Positions 19,548 to 28,865 are shown, counted from the stretch's first letter. The stretch is 64,000 nt of DNA from Bog-473 sp963763575 (GCA_963763575.1 CAVXPD010000008.1:186001-250000), one strand, 5' to 3'. A program made the numbers and translations. Notes: a model not told the origin generated them from the sequence alone.

Positions 19548-20549
19548 GTGCCAAGTCACACGTTGGAGAGCGAGTTCACAGCGGCGGCCGAGCCTCACCG
19601 GCGCGAGTTGCTCGTGCATTGCTATCAGATGCTGGGCTCGGTGCAAGAGGCCGAGGACCTGGTGCAGGACACCATGCTGCGGGCGTGGCGTGCCTATGAG
19701 CGTTATGACCCGGATCGAGCATCGCTGCGCACCTGGCTGTATCGCATCGCTACCAACGCCTGCCTCAGTGCACTCGAGACTCGGTCGCGCCGTCCGCTTC
19801 CGTCGGGAGTGGGGCAGCCGTTTGACGACACGGACGCCGCCTTCGTGCCGGGGTTCGAGGTGCCGTGGCTGCAACCCATTCCCGATCGCTTGCTCGGCGG
19901 CGCACCCGATGATCCGGCGGCTCTGGCCGCAGAACGAAGTGGACTCCGCCTGGCGGTGGTGGCGGCGTTGCAGCTGCTTCCGGCCAAGCAGCGGGCGGTT
20001 CTCATCCTGCGCGACGTGCTCGACTTCGCGGCCGCCGAGGTCGCGCTCATTTTGGACATGAGTACTGCGGCGGTCAACAGTGCGCTGCAGCGAGCCCGGG
20101 CCACCTTCGCCGGTCCCGGCCTCGATGCCGGAACGCTGAAGGAGCCGGAGCCTGCGCGACGAGCGGTCGTCGACCGCTATATGGCGGCCTTCGAGCGGGC
20201 CGACGTGGAAGAGCTGGCCCGGATGCTGGCTGAGGAGGTCGTGTTGGAGATGCCTCCAATGTGGAACTGGTACGTGGGCGCCGCCGCCTATGCCCGGTTC
20301 ATGGCCCGGGTGTTCGATATGCGCGGACGTGAGTGGAGGACGCTCCCGGTCTCCGCCAACAGGCAACCCGGCATGGTGGCGTATAACCGCCAAGGCGAGC
20401 GGTTCCAATTGCACACCCTGCAGGTCTTCTCCGTGGAAGGAGGTGTCATCGACCGGACGACCGTCTACCAGGATCCTGAAGTGTTCGGTCTGTTCGGCCT
20501 TCCCGAAATCTGCCCTGATCGCGATGAGTTTGGGTGGTCCGGCCGGTAG
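19548..20549 (+). CDS. sigma-70 factor with SnoaL-like C-terminal domain
   Basis: This is an extracytoplasmic-function sigma factor of the long, SigG/SigJ-like type. Region 2 lies at residues 10-75 (HRRELLVHCYQMLGSVQEAEDLVQDTMLRAWR) and region 4 at about 140-195 (LLPAKQRAVLILRDVLDFAAAEVALILDMSTAAVNSALQRAR). The C-terminal 130 residues form an NTF2/SnoaL-like fold (VVDRYMAAFERADVEELARMLAEEVVLEMPP). In these families the C-terminal domain controls activity in place of an anti-sigma. Downstream, 51 bp away, is the dihydrofolate-reductase-like gene, a likely operon partner. Confidence 0.88.
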   Translation: MPSHTLESEFTAAAEPHRRELLVHCYQMLGSVQEAEDLVQDTMLRAWRAYERYDPDRASLRTWLYRIATNACLSALETRSRRPLPSGVGQPFDDTDAAFVPGFEVPWLQPIPDRLLGGAPDDPAALAAERSGLRLAVVAALQLLPAKQRAVLILRDVLDFAAAEVALILDMSTAAVNSALQRARATFAGPGLDAGTLKEPEPARRAVVDRYMAAFERADVEELARMLAEEVVLEMPPMWNWYVGAAAYARFMARVFDMRGREWRTLPVSANRQPGMVAYNRQGERFQLHTLQVFSVEGGVIDRTTVYQDPEVFGLFGLPEICPDRDEFGWSGR

Positions 20550-20600
20550 ATACCTACGAGCCGAGTTGTCCGGATCGCGACAGAGCACTAGGAGCAGATC

Positions 20601-21167
20601 ATGTACCGAACCATCGTCCTCGCCTATTCCACGGTCGACGGGATCATCGAAGACCCTGACGGAACCGATGGGACGCCGAATGGCGGTTGGATGTTCCGTC
20701 ACGGGCCCGAGCCAGTAGACGGGGACAAGTTCAAGTTGGGCCCCATCTTCGACAGCGGCGTGCTCTTGCTCGGCCGCAGAACCTGGCAGAAGTTCTCTGA
20801 CCTTTGGCCCAGCCGGATGGACGACTTCTCGGCCGCCATGAACCGCATCCCCAAATTGGTGGCCTCTCACAGCGTGAAAGAGGTGAGCGCCTGGGAGAAC
20901 TCATCCCTGCTCTCCGGCGACTTGCTCGAAGCCGTCGCCAAGCAGAAGGCGGAGCGCAACGTCGTCGTCACTGGCAGCATCAGTGTCGTGCACACCCTCG
21001 CCGAGCGTGACCTGGTTGACGAGTACCGCATCATGGTGATCCCTGAGCTGGTCGGCCGGGGTACCAAGCTGTTCACCGCCGAGATCACTCCCCGCCGGCT
21101 ACGACAGGCGTCCGCCGACACCATCGGTCAGGCCGTTCTGTTGCGCTACGAGCGTGAGGTCTTTTGA
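20601..21167 (+). CDS. dihydrofolate-reductase-family (RibD C-terminal-like) protein
   Basis: This 188-residue protein belongs to the DHFR-like/RibD C-terminal reductase group. The hallmarks are STVDGIIED near the start, SGVLLLGRRTWQKF, VVVTGSISVVHTLAERDLVDEYRIMVIPELVGRGTKLF. NADPH binding is expected from the family; the substrate is unknown. A GGAGCAG ribosome site precedes the ATG. It follows the ECF sigma gene on the same strand; such pairs are frequent in actinobacteria. Confidence 0.87.
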   Translation: MYRTIVLAYSTVDGIIEDPDGTDGTPNGGWMFRHGPEPVDGDKFKLGPIFDSGVLLLGRRTWQKFSDLWPSRMDDFSAAMNRIPKLVASHSVKEVSAWENSSLLSGDLLEAVAKQKAERNVVVTGSISVVHTLAERDLVDEYRIMVIPELVGRGTKLFTAEITPRRLRQASADTIGQAVLLRYEREVF

Positions 21168-21943
21168 TCATGGCCTAGTGTGCAGTGTTTGGGAACACCC
21201 GACTACGGACACGCACTGCAGACTGATGTCCCACAACGCGCCCTCGACCAATGGCCGACGATGCGCCGCGGTCGCTTTGACCGGCATTGACCGAAAATCT
21301 CATCTCGTGGACATATGAGTTTGGTCGGCTCGACGATGGAATGACTGAAGCGGAGGGTTTACGAAGGGGTTATTGGGCCTCAGCCTGTCGGGGCGTCGTT
21401 TGGCGACGTCCCGATGAACGGGGGAGGTGAACGTCACGTCCGAGTCTGGATAATCACCGAACGAAGAGCCGAGAGATGCGGAAGGGAACGCAGTCGTCAC
21501 CCTTGGCGGCGGGCTCTCGATGCCACCAATCAATCTCACGCAAACACAACTGGCGGGTTCGTTCGAAGAGCGGCGCCAGCAAGGGCGCCGACTCCGATCG
21601 ATGGCGCCCCGCGGTTCCCACGCCGGGCTCAATCTGACGTCTGAGCGCCCTTGTCGAGACCAACCCTTTCATCTGCGGCCTCGTAACCGCTCGGCGCAAA
21701 CTGCGGACTCGGCGCGATGGTTGTCCAACTGCGTCCGCCATTGTTCGTGAGGTGCGGAGCGGAACCGACGTCGACCCGCGAGCTCAACGGCGCGACGACA
21801 TCAAGCCGAGTCTCGAGGTTCCCGGATTCGATCTCCCTGTAGGGAAGGACGGGTTAGAAAATGCCGGACCAGCGAAGTATGTGCGTTCGCATCTAGGCCC
21901 TTGCTCCACGTAACGTCAGCCGAATCCCTTGAGCCGCCCTGGT
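21168..21943. other. long intergenic stretch, no gene seen
   Basis: This 776-bp gap separates the convergent dihydrofolate-reductase-like and BrkB-like genes. Short frames exist on both strands, but their composition is not protein-like. I see no RNA gene, repeat or clear hairpin; it may hold a decayed gene. Confidence 0.35.
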
Positions 21944-23038
21944 TCACTCACCGCGTGCCCTCTCTGCCGAAACTGGTGACGGATCCAATGGGTCGAAATC
22001 CGCCTCGGGCGTGAACTCCACATTGACCTCGACCTCGTCCCGCCTGACCTCCATCACTGCGAGGCGCTCAAAGACAGCTCTGTCCGCTGCGGTGAGCGGT
22101 GGTTGGGTCATCGACCGGGGCCAGAGGCGGTACCGCTGTACCACGTTGATCTCCGCGGCAAGAAGGAAAAGCTGAGCTCCCAGGTAGATCCAGGCCAACA
22201 AGACGATAACGATGCCAAAGAAGCCGTAGACCTCCGTCGCGTGTCGGAGCTCGCGACCCACGTACCAGCTCCCGACGAGTTGCAGCGTCTGCCAGAACAC
22301 AGTGGCCAACGCAACGCCAAGGACAACGTCACGCCACGTGAACTTCACTGCGGTCATCACCATGAACGCGATAAAAATGAGCCCGAAGTTCAAGGCGAGA
22401 GATCCGACAAGCAAAAGCCCGGTGGAGATCATCCCGTGTGCAGTCAGGGTCGCGAAACCTGTAAGCACCGTCGATCCAATTGTCGAGAAAGCTAGCAGGA
22501 CCAGGACGATAAACCCTCGAAGGTAGCGCGCAGGGAAGGATGGCCAACGAACATAGGGGATGTTCCACACCCTGTTCATCCCGGTCTGAGTCGCCAGTCC
22601 AAGGCCGATGGCGCCGTACAAGAGGAGCAGGCTGCCGATGACGACGGCGAGGGCGCTCCCGGCGAGGCTGTGGACGTGCGGCTGCAACTCAGGACCGATA
22701 ATCGGGAAACTCCCGAGAGCGCTGTCGACGAGCTGCTTTCGCAGTTGGTCGTCGTTGTGCAAGACGTAGCCGAGTATGGTCGCGAAGAGCATCAACAGTG
22801 GGAACAGGGCGAAGAGGCCGTAGTACGCGATGAGCGCTGCTTTGCTGCCTGCCTGGTCGTTGCCGAACTTCTGCAGCACTGCGAACGGAAACCCGAGCGC
22901 ACCGTGTCTTTGCTGGAACTTGTCCGTGCGGCGGACGAGCCTCTCGATTCGGCCGGGTCGACTCCTCGCGCCCATCTCTGTGCTGGCGTTGCGGCTTTGT
23001 TCCTGCGTAGGGGTCGGCGGAGGTTCGGAAACAGTCAC
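21944..23038 (-). CDS. YihY/BrkB-family membrane protein
   Basis: This is an inner-membrane protein with six hydrophobic segments between about residues 60 and 300. The family pattern is present: NDQAGSKAALIAYYGLFALFPLLMLFATILGY, SALAVVIGSLLLLYGAIGLGLATQTGMNRVWNIP, and GFFGIVIVLLAWIYLGAQLFLLAAEINVV. The function of YihY/BrkB proteins is not settled (once proposed to be RNase BN). The frame is open to 23173, but I chose the GTG at 23038, which gives a 45-residue polar N-terminus before the first membrane helix. The 5' end lies about 190 bp from an att module. Confidence 0.85.
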   Translation of the reverse strand: MTVSEPPPTPTQEQSRNASTEMGARSRPGRIERLVRRTDKFQQRHGALGFPFAVLQKFGNDQAGSKAALIAYYGLFALFPLLMLFATILGYVLHNDDQLRKQLVDSALGSFPIIGPELQPHVHSLAGSALAVVIGSLLLLYGAIGLGLATQTGMNRVWNIPYVRWPSFPARYLRGFIVLVLLAFSTIGSTVLTGFATLTAHGMISTGLLLVGSLALNFGLIFIAFMVMTAVKFTWRDVVLGVALATVFWQTLQLVGSWYVGRELRHATEVYGFFGIVIVLLAWIYLGAQLFLLAAEINVVQRYRLWPRSMTQPPLTAADRAVFERLAVMEVRRDEVEVNVEFTPEADFDPLDPSPVSAERARGE

Positions 23039-23228
23039 GGCACCTAACGATAGGTCTGCGCCTTGCGGACACGAGTCCTGGATTTCTGACACCCATAGAC
23101 CGAACGGCGACGAATCGGAGGGGGCGACAACATCCAGGCTGGCGTAGTCCGCCAGCACCATTGAGAGGTCCATCTGACCCGAAAGAGTGACGTCACCGGA
23201 TCGACGCCGGTCCCGACCACTTCGTGCA

Positions 23229-23515
23229 AACGAAACCGAGAGCTGCGCCGCTCGCTTATCGGATTTGACCTGCGAGGTTGGATGAGAGCTGGCGACCGGA
23301 TCGAACCCGCGTTCTCAGCTTGGGAAGCCCACTGGAGGGTGCCTCGCGACCTGCGGCGGAGTGAAAAAGTCCAGCTAAACGCTATTCACACCTATCCGCG
23401 GTTATTTCCTGTTGTGTCCTTTTTGCTTTTCCGTGCGACACGAAATTGCGCGAATTCGGCCAGTGGCACGCTTGGCACGGGCAGGCTCGTCGTTCTCACC
23501 TATGCAAGTTGAAGC
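23229..23515. repeat. tRNA-Gly att module B
   Basis: The core copy is at 23284-23328 (two mismatches to the tRNA gene). The left arm (ACCTGCGAGGTTGG just before the core and GAGAGCTGCGC further left) matches the arm next to the intact tRNA. The right arm carries degenerate 8-mers at 23435, 23463 and about 23472 and ends in a decayed palindrome at 23495. Only about 160 bp separate it from module C, so no gene lies between them. Confidence 0.75.
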
Positions 23516-23675
23516 CGTTGGATCCGCCGGCATCGGCGGTGATCAACAGCTGGGTGGCGTCGGGAAAGCGGGGCTGTCCCATCGAGTACCACCACCGCCG
23601 GATCGCTTCGACCGCGAAGCAGGCCGGTCGGCGGTGTCGCCGACCGAGACCCAGCCCTCGTCGTTGGGTCTTGCT

Positions 23676-24000
23676 TGTGGGCACGCTGTGGCATGACGGC
23701 AGTTTCCTGACTGGAAACCTGAGAACCGCCCACTCAGTTACGGCATCTGACCTGCGACGTTGAACGAGAGCGGGCGACGGGAATCGATCCCGCGTTCTCA
23801 GCCTGGGAAGCCCCCCGGGGATGTTTGCTCGTGACCTGCCCCAAAGTGGAAAAGCCCCGCTGGGAGCTAATCCGACTTACTCGCTGTTATTCGCTGGTGC
23901 CCCCTTTTCGTCGTTGCGTGTGTGGCACGAGATTGCTCAAATTCGGCGAGTGGCACGCTGTGGCACGGAGCGTCCTGCCTTCCTCAGCCATAAAGCTGAG
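23676..24000. repeat. tRNA-Gly att module C
   Basis: The core copy is at 23766-23811. The left arm has GTGGGCAC and GTGGCATG sites (23676 on). The right arm has GTGGCACG at 23922, 23950 and 23960, then the palindrome CTCAGC-N6-GCTGAG at 23983-24000. The core lies 111 bp before the first right-arm site. Confidence 0.8.
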
Positions 24001-24213
24001 AACTCGAGAGCGGACCTGTACTCGGGCACTGAACTTCGAGGCCTACAAATGCCAAGGTGTGGATCCGGCGCTCGACCAAGGAGTTCGAAGCCGCCATAAC
24101 CACTGGGTCGATCACTGGAATGACATCCAAAACCCTAGGTCTGGCAGTGGAGCGCAGACGAGGTCCGATCCAGACTCACCGCTTACGGCGCGACGGTGTT
24201 CTGATACGGGTCA

Positions 24214-24477
24214 CTAAGCAGACCTGATCTTCTGCAACCTCTCCAAGTAGATTTCCTGGCTCTCTATGAGATCCGCTGGCACATCCCAGAGAGAGGCGAT
24301 CCGAGGCCGGGCATTGAGTAGTGCGGCCGCAGTGGCCGACAGGCGGGTGACGAACCATTGCAGAGGTCGAGTTTGACTCGCCCATCCTTCGAAAAGGCCG
24401 GATGGGCTAGTTTCGAGGAAAGGGCCAGCAAGGATGAGGTCGACCCAATAGACCAACAGAAACGGGTTGCCATGCAT
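24214..24477 (-). CDS. possible gene fragment, unknown
   Basis: A minus-strand frame of 87 codons ends in a protein-like, helical C-terminus (LLNARPRIASLWDVPADLIES then QEIYLERLQKI). The N-terminal third is less convincing and overlaps the start of the beta-propeller gene. It may be the 3' end of a gene cut by a cassette boundary. I do not recognise a family. Confidence 0.25.
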   Translation of the reverse strand: MHGNPFLLVYWVDLILAGPFLETSPSGLFEGWASQTRPLQWFVTRLSATAAALLNARPRIASLWDVPADLIESQEIYLERLQKIRSA

Positions 24478-26154
24478 GCACAGAAGCCCACTCGTATCCG
24501 TGGAGCCGCCCTAGCCGGATTCGCCGTCACGATCGGTATGACGGTGGCCTTGGTGACCGCGATTGGCACCAGCCCCGCCCAGGCCATTTCGTCGCGGGCC
24601 TGGACGCTCTACACGGTCGGTTCGACAGTCACGCCGATCGACACCGCTATTGGTACGGCTGGGACCCCGATCACGGTTGGGTCCGCGCCATGGGCCATCG
24701 CCATCACACCGGACGGGGCCACCGCCTATGTGACCAATACCGGCAACGGTACGGTCACACCGATCGCTACTGCGACCAACACCGCGGGAACACCCATCCC
24801 CGTCGGCGCGCGGCCGTTTGGCATCGCCATCACGCCAGACGGGGCCACCGCCTATGTGACCAATAACAGCGACGACACCGTCACACCGATCGATACCGCC
24901 ACCAACACCGCCGGAACCCCTATCCCCGTCGGCACGTTGCCGTTTGGCATCGCCATCACGCCCAACGGGGCCACGGCCTACGTGGCCAACACTAACGACG
25001 ACACGGTCACACCGATCGTTACAGCCACCAACACAGCCGAACCCCCCATCAACGTTCGAGAAAGTGGTCCCGTCGCCATCGCCATTACGCCCAACGGAGG
25101 AACGGCCTACGTGGCGAACTCTGACGGCACCGTTGTGCCCATCGACACGGCCACGAACACCGCAGGAAACCCAATACCGGTCGGCCTCGATCCAACCGGC
25201 ATCGCCATCACACCCAACGGGGCCACGGCCTACGTGACCAACCAGCTTGACAATACGGTCACGCCCATTGACTTGGCTAGCAACACCGCCGGAACCCCCA
25301 TCCCGGTTGGAACCAATCCAACCGGCATCGCCATCACGCCCAACGGGGCCACCGTCTACGTTTCCAATACCCGCGACAAGACCGTTACGCCGATCGACAC
25401 CGCCACCAACACGGCCGGAACCCCCATCCCCGTCCCGGCTGGTCTTGCTGAGATGGCCATCACGCCCGACCAGGCTCCGGTCGCCCAGCTCTCCGTCACC
25501 ACGGCCCAAGCTGGCCAGCCCACCAGCTTTGATGCCCGTGGTTCAACGGTGGCCTTCGGCACCATCTCGACGTATGTCTGGGACTTCGGTGACGGCTCCA
25601 CGGCCACCACTTCTACGCCAACCACCACGCACACCTACGCCACACCGGGTCCCTACACGGCCAAGGTCATAGAGACCGACTCAGCTGGCACCTCCACGAC
25701 CCAGGTCTTTACTGGGCAGACCGTGAGCAGGAACGGGGGATCATCGGCTGTCGCCTCCCAGAGTTTCACCGTGACAGCTGCCGAAGTGTCGCTGCATTTC
25801 ACCGGAGCCATCACCTATGTGAACTCGGGACCGCTCACATCCGGAGGCTTCACAATCGACCCCGGCGTGGGCACCATCAACTCGCTCACCGGCACGGGCG
25901 CAATTCCTGGCCTGAGCGGCGGCTCCGCTCACATCACGGTGAACATCCATCGCATTTGGTTGTGGTTCCTCGGATTTCGGCAAATCTACATCGGTACGAT
26001 CGATGTCGATGATTCCGGAGCGAATCTCGACACAACGGCTCTTGTGATAACGACCAATCTGACTCGGTCCGGTTCCACGGGTGTGTCGGGAGTGGCTTAT
26101 GGCTTGGCGACAAACCGGACGGGCTTGATTTATACGTTGGACTGGACCATCTAA
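24472..26154 (+). CDS. exported seven-bladed YVTN beta-propeller with PKD domain
   Basis: This is a secreted surface protein of 560 residues. A signal peptide follows the ATG at 24472 (RGAALAGFAVTIGMTVALVTA, ending SPAQA). Seven repeats of about 42 residues follow, each with TPIDTATNTAGTPIPVG, G-IAITP-GATAYV-N and D-TV, the YVTN-family propeller repeat; the seventh is incomplete and closes the ring. A PKD-like domain comes next (TSFDARGSTVAFGTISTYVWDFGDGS in pieces), then a beta-rich C-terminal region. The DNA repeats are also similar, with a period of 126 bp. Such propellers bind partners at the cell surface; the partner is unknown. Confidence 0.87.
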   Translation: MHAQKPTRIRGAALAGFAVTIGMTVALVTAIGTSPAQAISSRAWTLYTVGSTVTPIDTAIGTAGTPITVGSAPWAIAITPDGATAYVTNTGNGTVTPIATATNTAGTPIPVGARPFGIAITPDGATAYVTNNSDDTVTPIDTATNTAGTPIPVGTLPFGIAITPNGATAYVANTNDDTVTPIVTATNTAEPPINVRESGPVAIAITPNGGTAYVANSDGTVVPIDTATNTAGNPIPVGLDPTGIAITPNGATAYVTNQLDNTVTPIDLASNTAGTPIPVGTNPTGIAITPNGATVYVSNTRDKTVTPIDTATNTAGTPIPVPAGLAEMAITPDQAPVAQLSVTTAQAGQPTSFDARGSTVAFGTISTYVWDFGDGSTATTSTPTTTHTYATPGPYTAKVIETDSAGTSTTQVFTGQTVSRNGGSSAVASQSFTVTAAEVSLHFTGAITYVNSGPLTSGGFTIDPGVGTINSLTGTGAIPGLSGGSAHITVNIHRIWLWFLGFRQIYIGTIDVDDSGANLDTTALVITTNLTRSGSTGVSGVAYGLATNRTGLIYTLDWTI

Positions 26155-26274
26155 GCGTGCGACCGATGCAATTGGGCACCACTGAGTACTCAGCTATGCA
26201 AGCCTTTCGAAAAGGGTTGTCGACACCTGCAAAAACGTGGAAGTGAACCGCCCCGGGTTCCATGACTGCTCGGG

Positions 26275-27234
26275 TTATTGGGTAGCCGCCTCGGCGGCCG
26301 GTTGTGTTTGACGGTAGTAGGTCGCTTCGAACTCTGCCGGCGCTACGTAGGAGTTGTCCTCGGTGATCTCACCGTGCAGCCGGCGGTGGTTGAACCAGTC
26401 GATGTAGCCGAGCGTGGCGTACTCGACGTCATCGAGGCCGCGCCATGGTCCTTGCGGGTAGATCAGCTCCCACTTGTAGAGGCTGTTGAAGGCCTCGGCC
26501 ATGGCATTGTCGTAACTGTCACCGCGCGAGCCGACCGAGGCGACGATGTCGTTCTCGTCGAGACGTTCGGAGTATCGAATTGATAGATACTGCACCCCGC
26601 GGGCGCTGTGATGGACCAGGCCGTCGAGGACCTGGCCGCCCCGGGTCCGATTCCACACCGCCATCTCGAGGGCCTCGATGGCGAGGTCCGAGCGCAAGGA
26701 CTCCGAGATCTGCCAGCCGACCACCATGCGCGAGAACACGTCGATGATGAACGCCGCGTAGACCCAGCCGCCATGCGTCTTGACGTAGGTGAGGTCCGCC
26801 ACCCAGAGCCGGTTGGGCTCGTCCGCGCGAAAGCGGCGCTCGACGAGGTCGGCCGGGCGGTGCTGGCGCTCGTCGAAGCGAGTGGTCACCTTGTAGGTCC
26901 GGCCCCGTCGGGCCCCCGAGAGGCCCAGCTCACGCATCAGGCGCTCGACGGTGCAGCGCGCCACGCGGATCCCCTCTCGGTTGAGCTGGGTCCAGACCTT
27001 GTCGGCCCCATAGACCTCGAGGTTGTCGCCCCAGACGCGCAGGATCTCGCCCTTCAGCTCATCGTCGCGCACGGCCCGTGCCGACGGTGAACGCTTCTTG
27101 GCCACCCAATAGGTGTTCGGGGCGATCTTGGCGCCGTGCTCTGTGAGCACCCGACAGATCGGCTCGACCCCGAAGCGGCGGCGGTGTTCGTCGATGAAGG
27201 CGACTAGCGCGGCGGTCGCGGGTCGAGCTCCCGC
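26275..27234 (-). CDS. IS3-family transposase OrfB, 5' end cut
   Basis: This is the catalytic (DDE) half of an IS3-family transposase. The first Asp is in LWVADLTYVKTHGGW, and the Glu in DNAMAEAFNSLYKWEL. The second Asp, normally in HSDRGVQY, is replaced by Ala (HHSARGVQY), so the protein is probably inactive. An N-terminal segment (AFIDEHRRRFGVEPICRVL) is in frame up to the IS110 junction at about 27234, where the link to OrfA is broken. OrfA lies on the far side at 28501-28815. A shorter start (GTG at 27150) is possible. Confidence 0.88.
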   Translation of the reverse strand, partial: AGARPATAALVAFIDEHRRRFGVEPICRVLTEHGAKIAPNTYWVAKKRSPSARAVRDDELKGEILRVWGDNLEVYGADKVWTQLNREGIRVARCTVERLMRELGLSGARRGRTYKVTTRFDERQHRPADLVERRFRADEPNRLWVADLTYVKTHGGWVYAAFIIDVFSRMVVGWQISESLRSDLAIEALEMAVWNRTRGGQVLDGLVHHSARGVQYLSIRYSERLDENDIVASVGSRGDSYDNAMAEAFNSLYKWELIYPQGPWRGLDDVEYATLGYIDWFNHRRLHGEITEDNSYVAPAEFEATYYRQTQPAAEAATQ

Positions 27235-27245
27235 TTGCTCCTATG

Positions 27246-28301
27246 TCAAGCGGCAACGAGAAAGTCGTTCGATGAACCGTCCAATTGGGCCGCCTCGTCG
27301 TCGAGCAGGCGGCGGAAGACTTCGTCAGAGAGTCGTCGGCGCAAGAGGCGAAGCGCTTCGGTCTTGGTGTCTCCTTTCGACATTCGACGCTCCACGTACT
27401 CGCGCCCGATGACGCCGACCCCGCGCAACTGGGTGACGGCTATGCGATGCAGGGCGGCGTTGATCTGTCGGTTCCCGCCACGCGTCAGGCGATGACGGTT
27501 CGGGTTGCCCGACCACGCCGGAACCGGAGCGGTGCCGTTCCAGCGGGCGAAGGCAGCCCTGGAGCGGAACCGACGGGCCCCTGCCGACTCGCCGACGATC
27601 TTGGCGGCTGACAGTACGCCACAGCCCGGCAAGGAGAGCAATGACGGCGCCAGCACCCGGACGAGCACGGTGATCTCACGCTCGAGCTCGTTGGCACGAA
27701 CGGTGAGCTCGCGACAGCGGACCAGGAGCTCTCGGGCGATCCGAGCCACGGTGCCGGGGACTCCCTTCAGACGCTCTTCGACGTCGCTCATGACGTGATA
27801 GCGCCGCAGCGCCTTGGGAGCGATCTCAAGACCGGGGAAGAGCTCGTGGAGGTGCCAGCGCAGCCTGCTCTGGACCTGGGTTCGCTCTTTGACCAGGTCA
27901 TCTCGGTGATCGACCAGCAGTCGCAACTCTCGGGCCTCACCGTCGAGGCGGACCACGGGGAGCTCGGGTTCACGCAACGCGGCACGGGCAACCGCGAGGG
28001 CATCGATGGGGTCGGACTTGCCCTGCTCGCGCCCACCATCACGAGCTCCTGCCATCAGACGGGTCGGCACCCGCACAGCCGCCTCGCCGGCGACGAGCAG
28101 GTCCCGCTCGAAGCGACGAGTCAGATGGCGGCAGTCCTCGAGCGCGAAGACGTGCTCGGGCCACTGCTCGGCCCACACCACCGCCTCGAGATGGCCATCG
28201 GGCGTGGCAGCCACCGTTTTCTCGGCCAGCTTGCGTCCAGCTGCGTCTATCGCCACCAGCGTGTGGGTGCGTTTGTGCGCGTCAACGCCAACGACCACCA
28301 T
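27246..28301 (-). CDS. IS110-family transposase
   Basis: This is a DEDD-type recombinase of the IS110 family. The RuvC-like N-terminal domain has the first Asp in VVVGVDAHKRTHTLVAID, Glu in FALEDCRHL, and the DxxD pair in KSDPIDALAVARAAL. The C-terminal Tnp20 domain has LPGCGVLSAAKIVGE, FARWNGTAPVPAWSGNPNRH with the conserved catalytic Ser, and RGGNRQINAALHRIA. I chose the ATG at 28301 because AAGGAGG lies 9 bp upstream. It appears intact, unlike the IS3 transposase it interrupts. Confidence 0.92.
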   Translation of the reverse strand: MVVVGVDAHKRTHTLVAIDAAGRKLAEKTVAATPDGHLEAVVWAEQWPEHVFALEDCRHLTRRFERDLLVAGEAAVRVPTRLMAGARDGGREQGKSDPIDALAVARAALREPELPVVRLDGEARELRLLVDHRDDLVKERTQVQSRLRWHLHELFPGLEIAPKALRRYHVMSDVEERLKGVPGTVARIARELLVRCRELTVRANELEREITVLVRVLAPSLLSLPGCGVLSAAKIVGESAGARRFRSRAAFARWNGTAPVPAWSGNPNRHRLTRGGNRQINAALHRIAVTQLRGVGVIGREYVERRMSKGDTKTEALRLLRRRLSDEVFRRLLDDEAAQLDGSSNDFLVAA

Positions 28302-28510
28302 GTTGCTCAACCTCCTTGATCGCTTCAACGGGGCCGCGCTGGGTCGGCCGGGGACACGCCTTTATTGAGGTGTGCAACCAGGCTCCTATCAAGTCACTCC
28401 GGTCAACCCGTCGCGTGCCCGGTGGGCGGCACAACAAGGAACAGCCACGACCAGAATCGGGCAGCGAAGAAACGAGCCAACCCACCGGGCCAGGAGATGG
28501 TTACATAAAC
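28302..28510 (-). ncRNA. candidate IS110 bridge RNA leader
   Basis: About 210 bp of non-coding sequence lie between the inferred left end and the transposase start. In IS110-group elements (for example IS621) this position encodes the bridge RNA that pairs with target and donor. Position and length fit; I have not been able to prove the two loops, so this rests on family knowledge. Confidence 0.4.
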
Positions 28511-28815
28511 GCGAAGAAAGCTGAGGCCGCCTTCAAGATCTCATTCGCCCGGCGCAGCTCGAAATTCTCCCTTTCCAGCTCTTTGAGCCGCCCCCGCTCG
28601 TCGGTGGTCAGCCCGGGTCGCTCGCCGGCATCTGTCTCGGCCCGCCTGACCCACTGTCGAAGTGTCTCGTGGTTGACCGCCAGCTTCGCCGCGATCGACT
28701 CGATGGCCTTCCACTGCGACGGGTACTCGCTTTGGTGATCGAAGACCATCCGCACGGCCCGTTCCCGGACTTCGGGCGGATAGGGACCTCGTCCCGCCTT
28801 GCTCTTCTCTGGCAT
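28501..28815 (-). CDS. IS3-family transposase OrfA, 3' end altered
   Basis: This is the regulatory/DNA-binding OrfA of the IS3 element. The helix-turn-helix is at residues 12-55 (YPPEVRERAVRMVFDHQ, then AAKLAVNHETLRQWVRRAE) and the leucine-zipper-like coiled coil follows (RLKELERENFELRRANEILKAAS). The last residues (FM) and stop come from the inserted IS110 element, so the normal programmed frameshift into OrfB can no longer occur. ATG at 28815. Confidence 0.88.
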   Translation of the reverse strand: MPEKSKAGRGPYPPEVRERAVRMVFDHQSEYPSQWKAIESIAAKLAVNHETLRQWVRRAETDAGERPGLTTDERGRLKELERENFELRRANEILKAASAFFAFM

Positions 28816-28865
28816 CGCTCCATCCTCTCAAGGGAAGGAGCAGTCACCAATCCCGGGGCGGTTCA

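Larger units (their letters stand above)
27235..28510 (-). mobile_element. IS110-family insertion sequence
   Basis: The element is about 1276 bp, placed by rejoining the IS3 OrfA/OrfB sequence across it (the two flanks meet as AFFA-REL). Ends carry no long inverted repeats, as expected for IS110. It contains one transposase gene and about 210 bp of untranslated leader. Boundaries are good to a few bases. Confidence 0.8.
26244..28865 (-). mobile_element. IS3-family insertion sequence, interrupted by IS110-family element
   Basis: Terminal inverted repeats are visible: TGAACCGCCCCGGG at 26244 and its exact complement ending at 28865, with ACTGCTC also shared further inward. Ends are TG..CA and a 3-bp AAG duplication flanks the element, both normal for IS3. 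Without the inner insertion it would be about 1.35 kb, a typical size. It inserted in or beside the right arm of att module D. Confidence 0.88.

Noticed and set aside
24640..25460. 126-bp tandem repeat as non-coding satellite
   Set aside because: It is in frame throughout and encodes propeller blades with family motifs.
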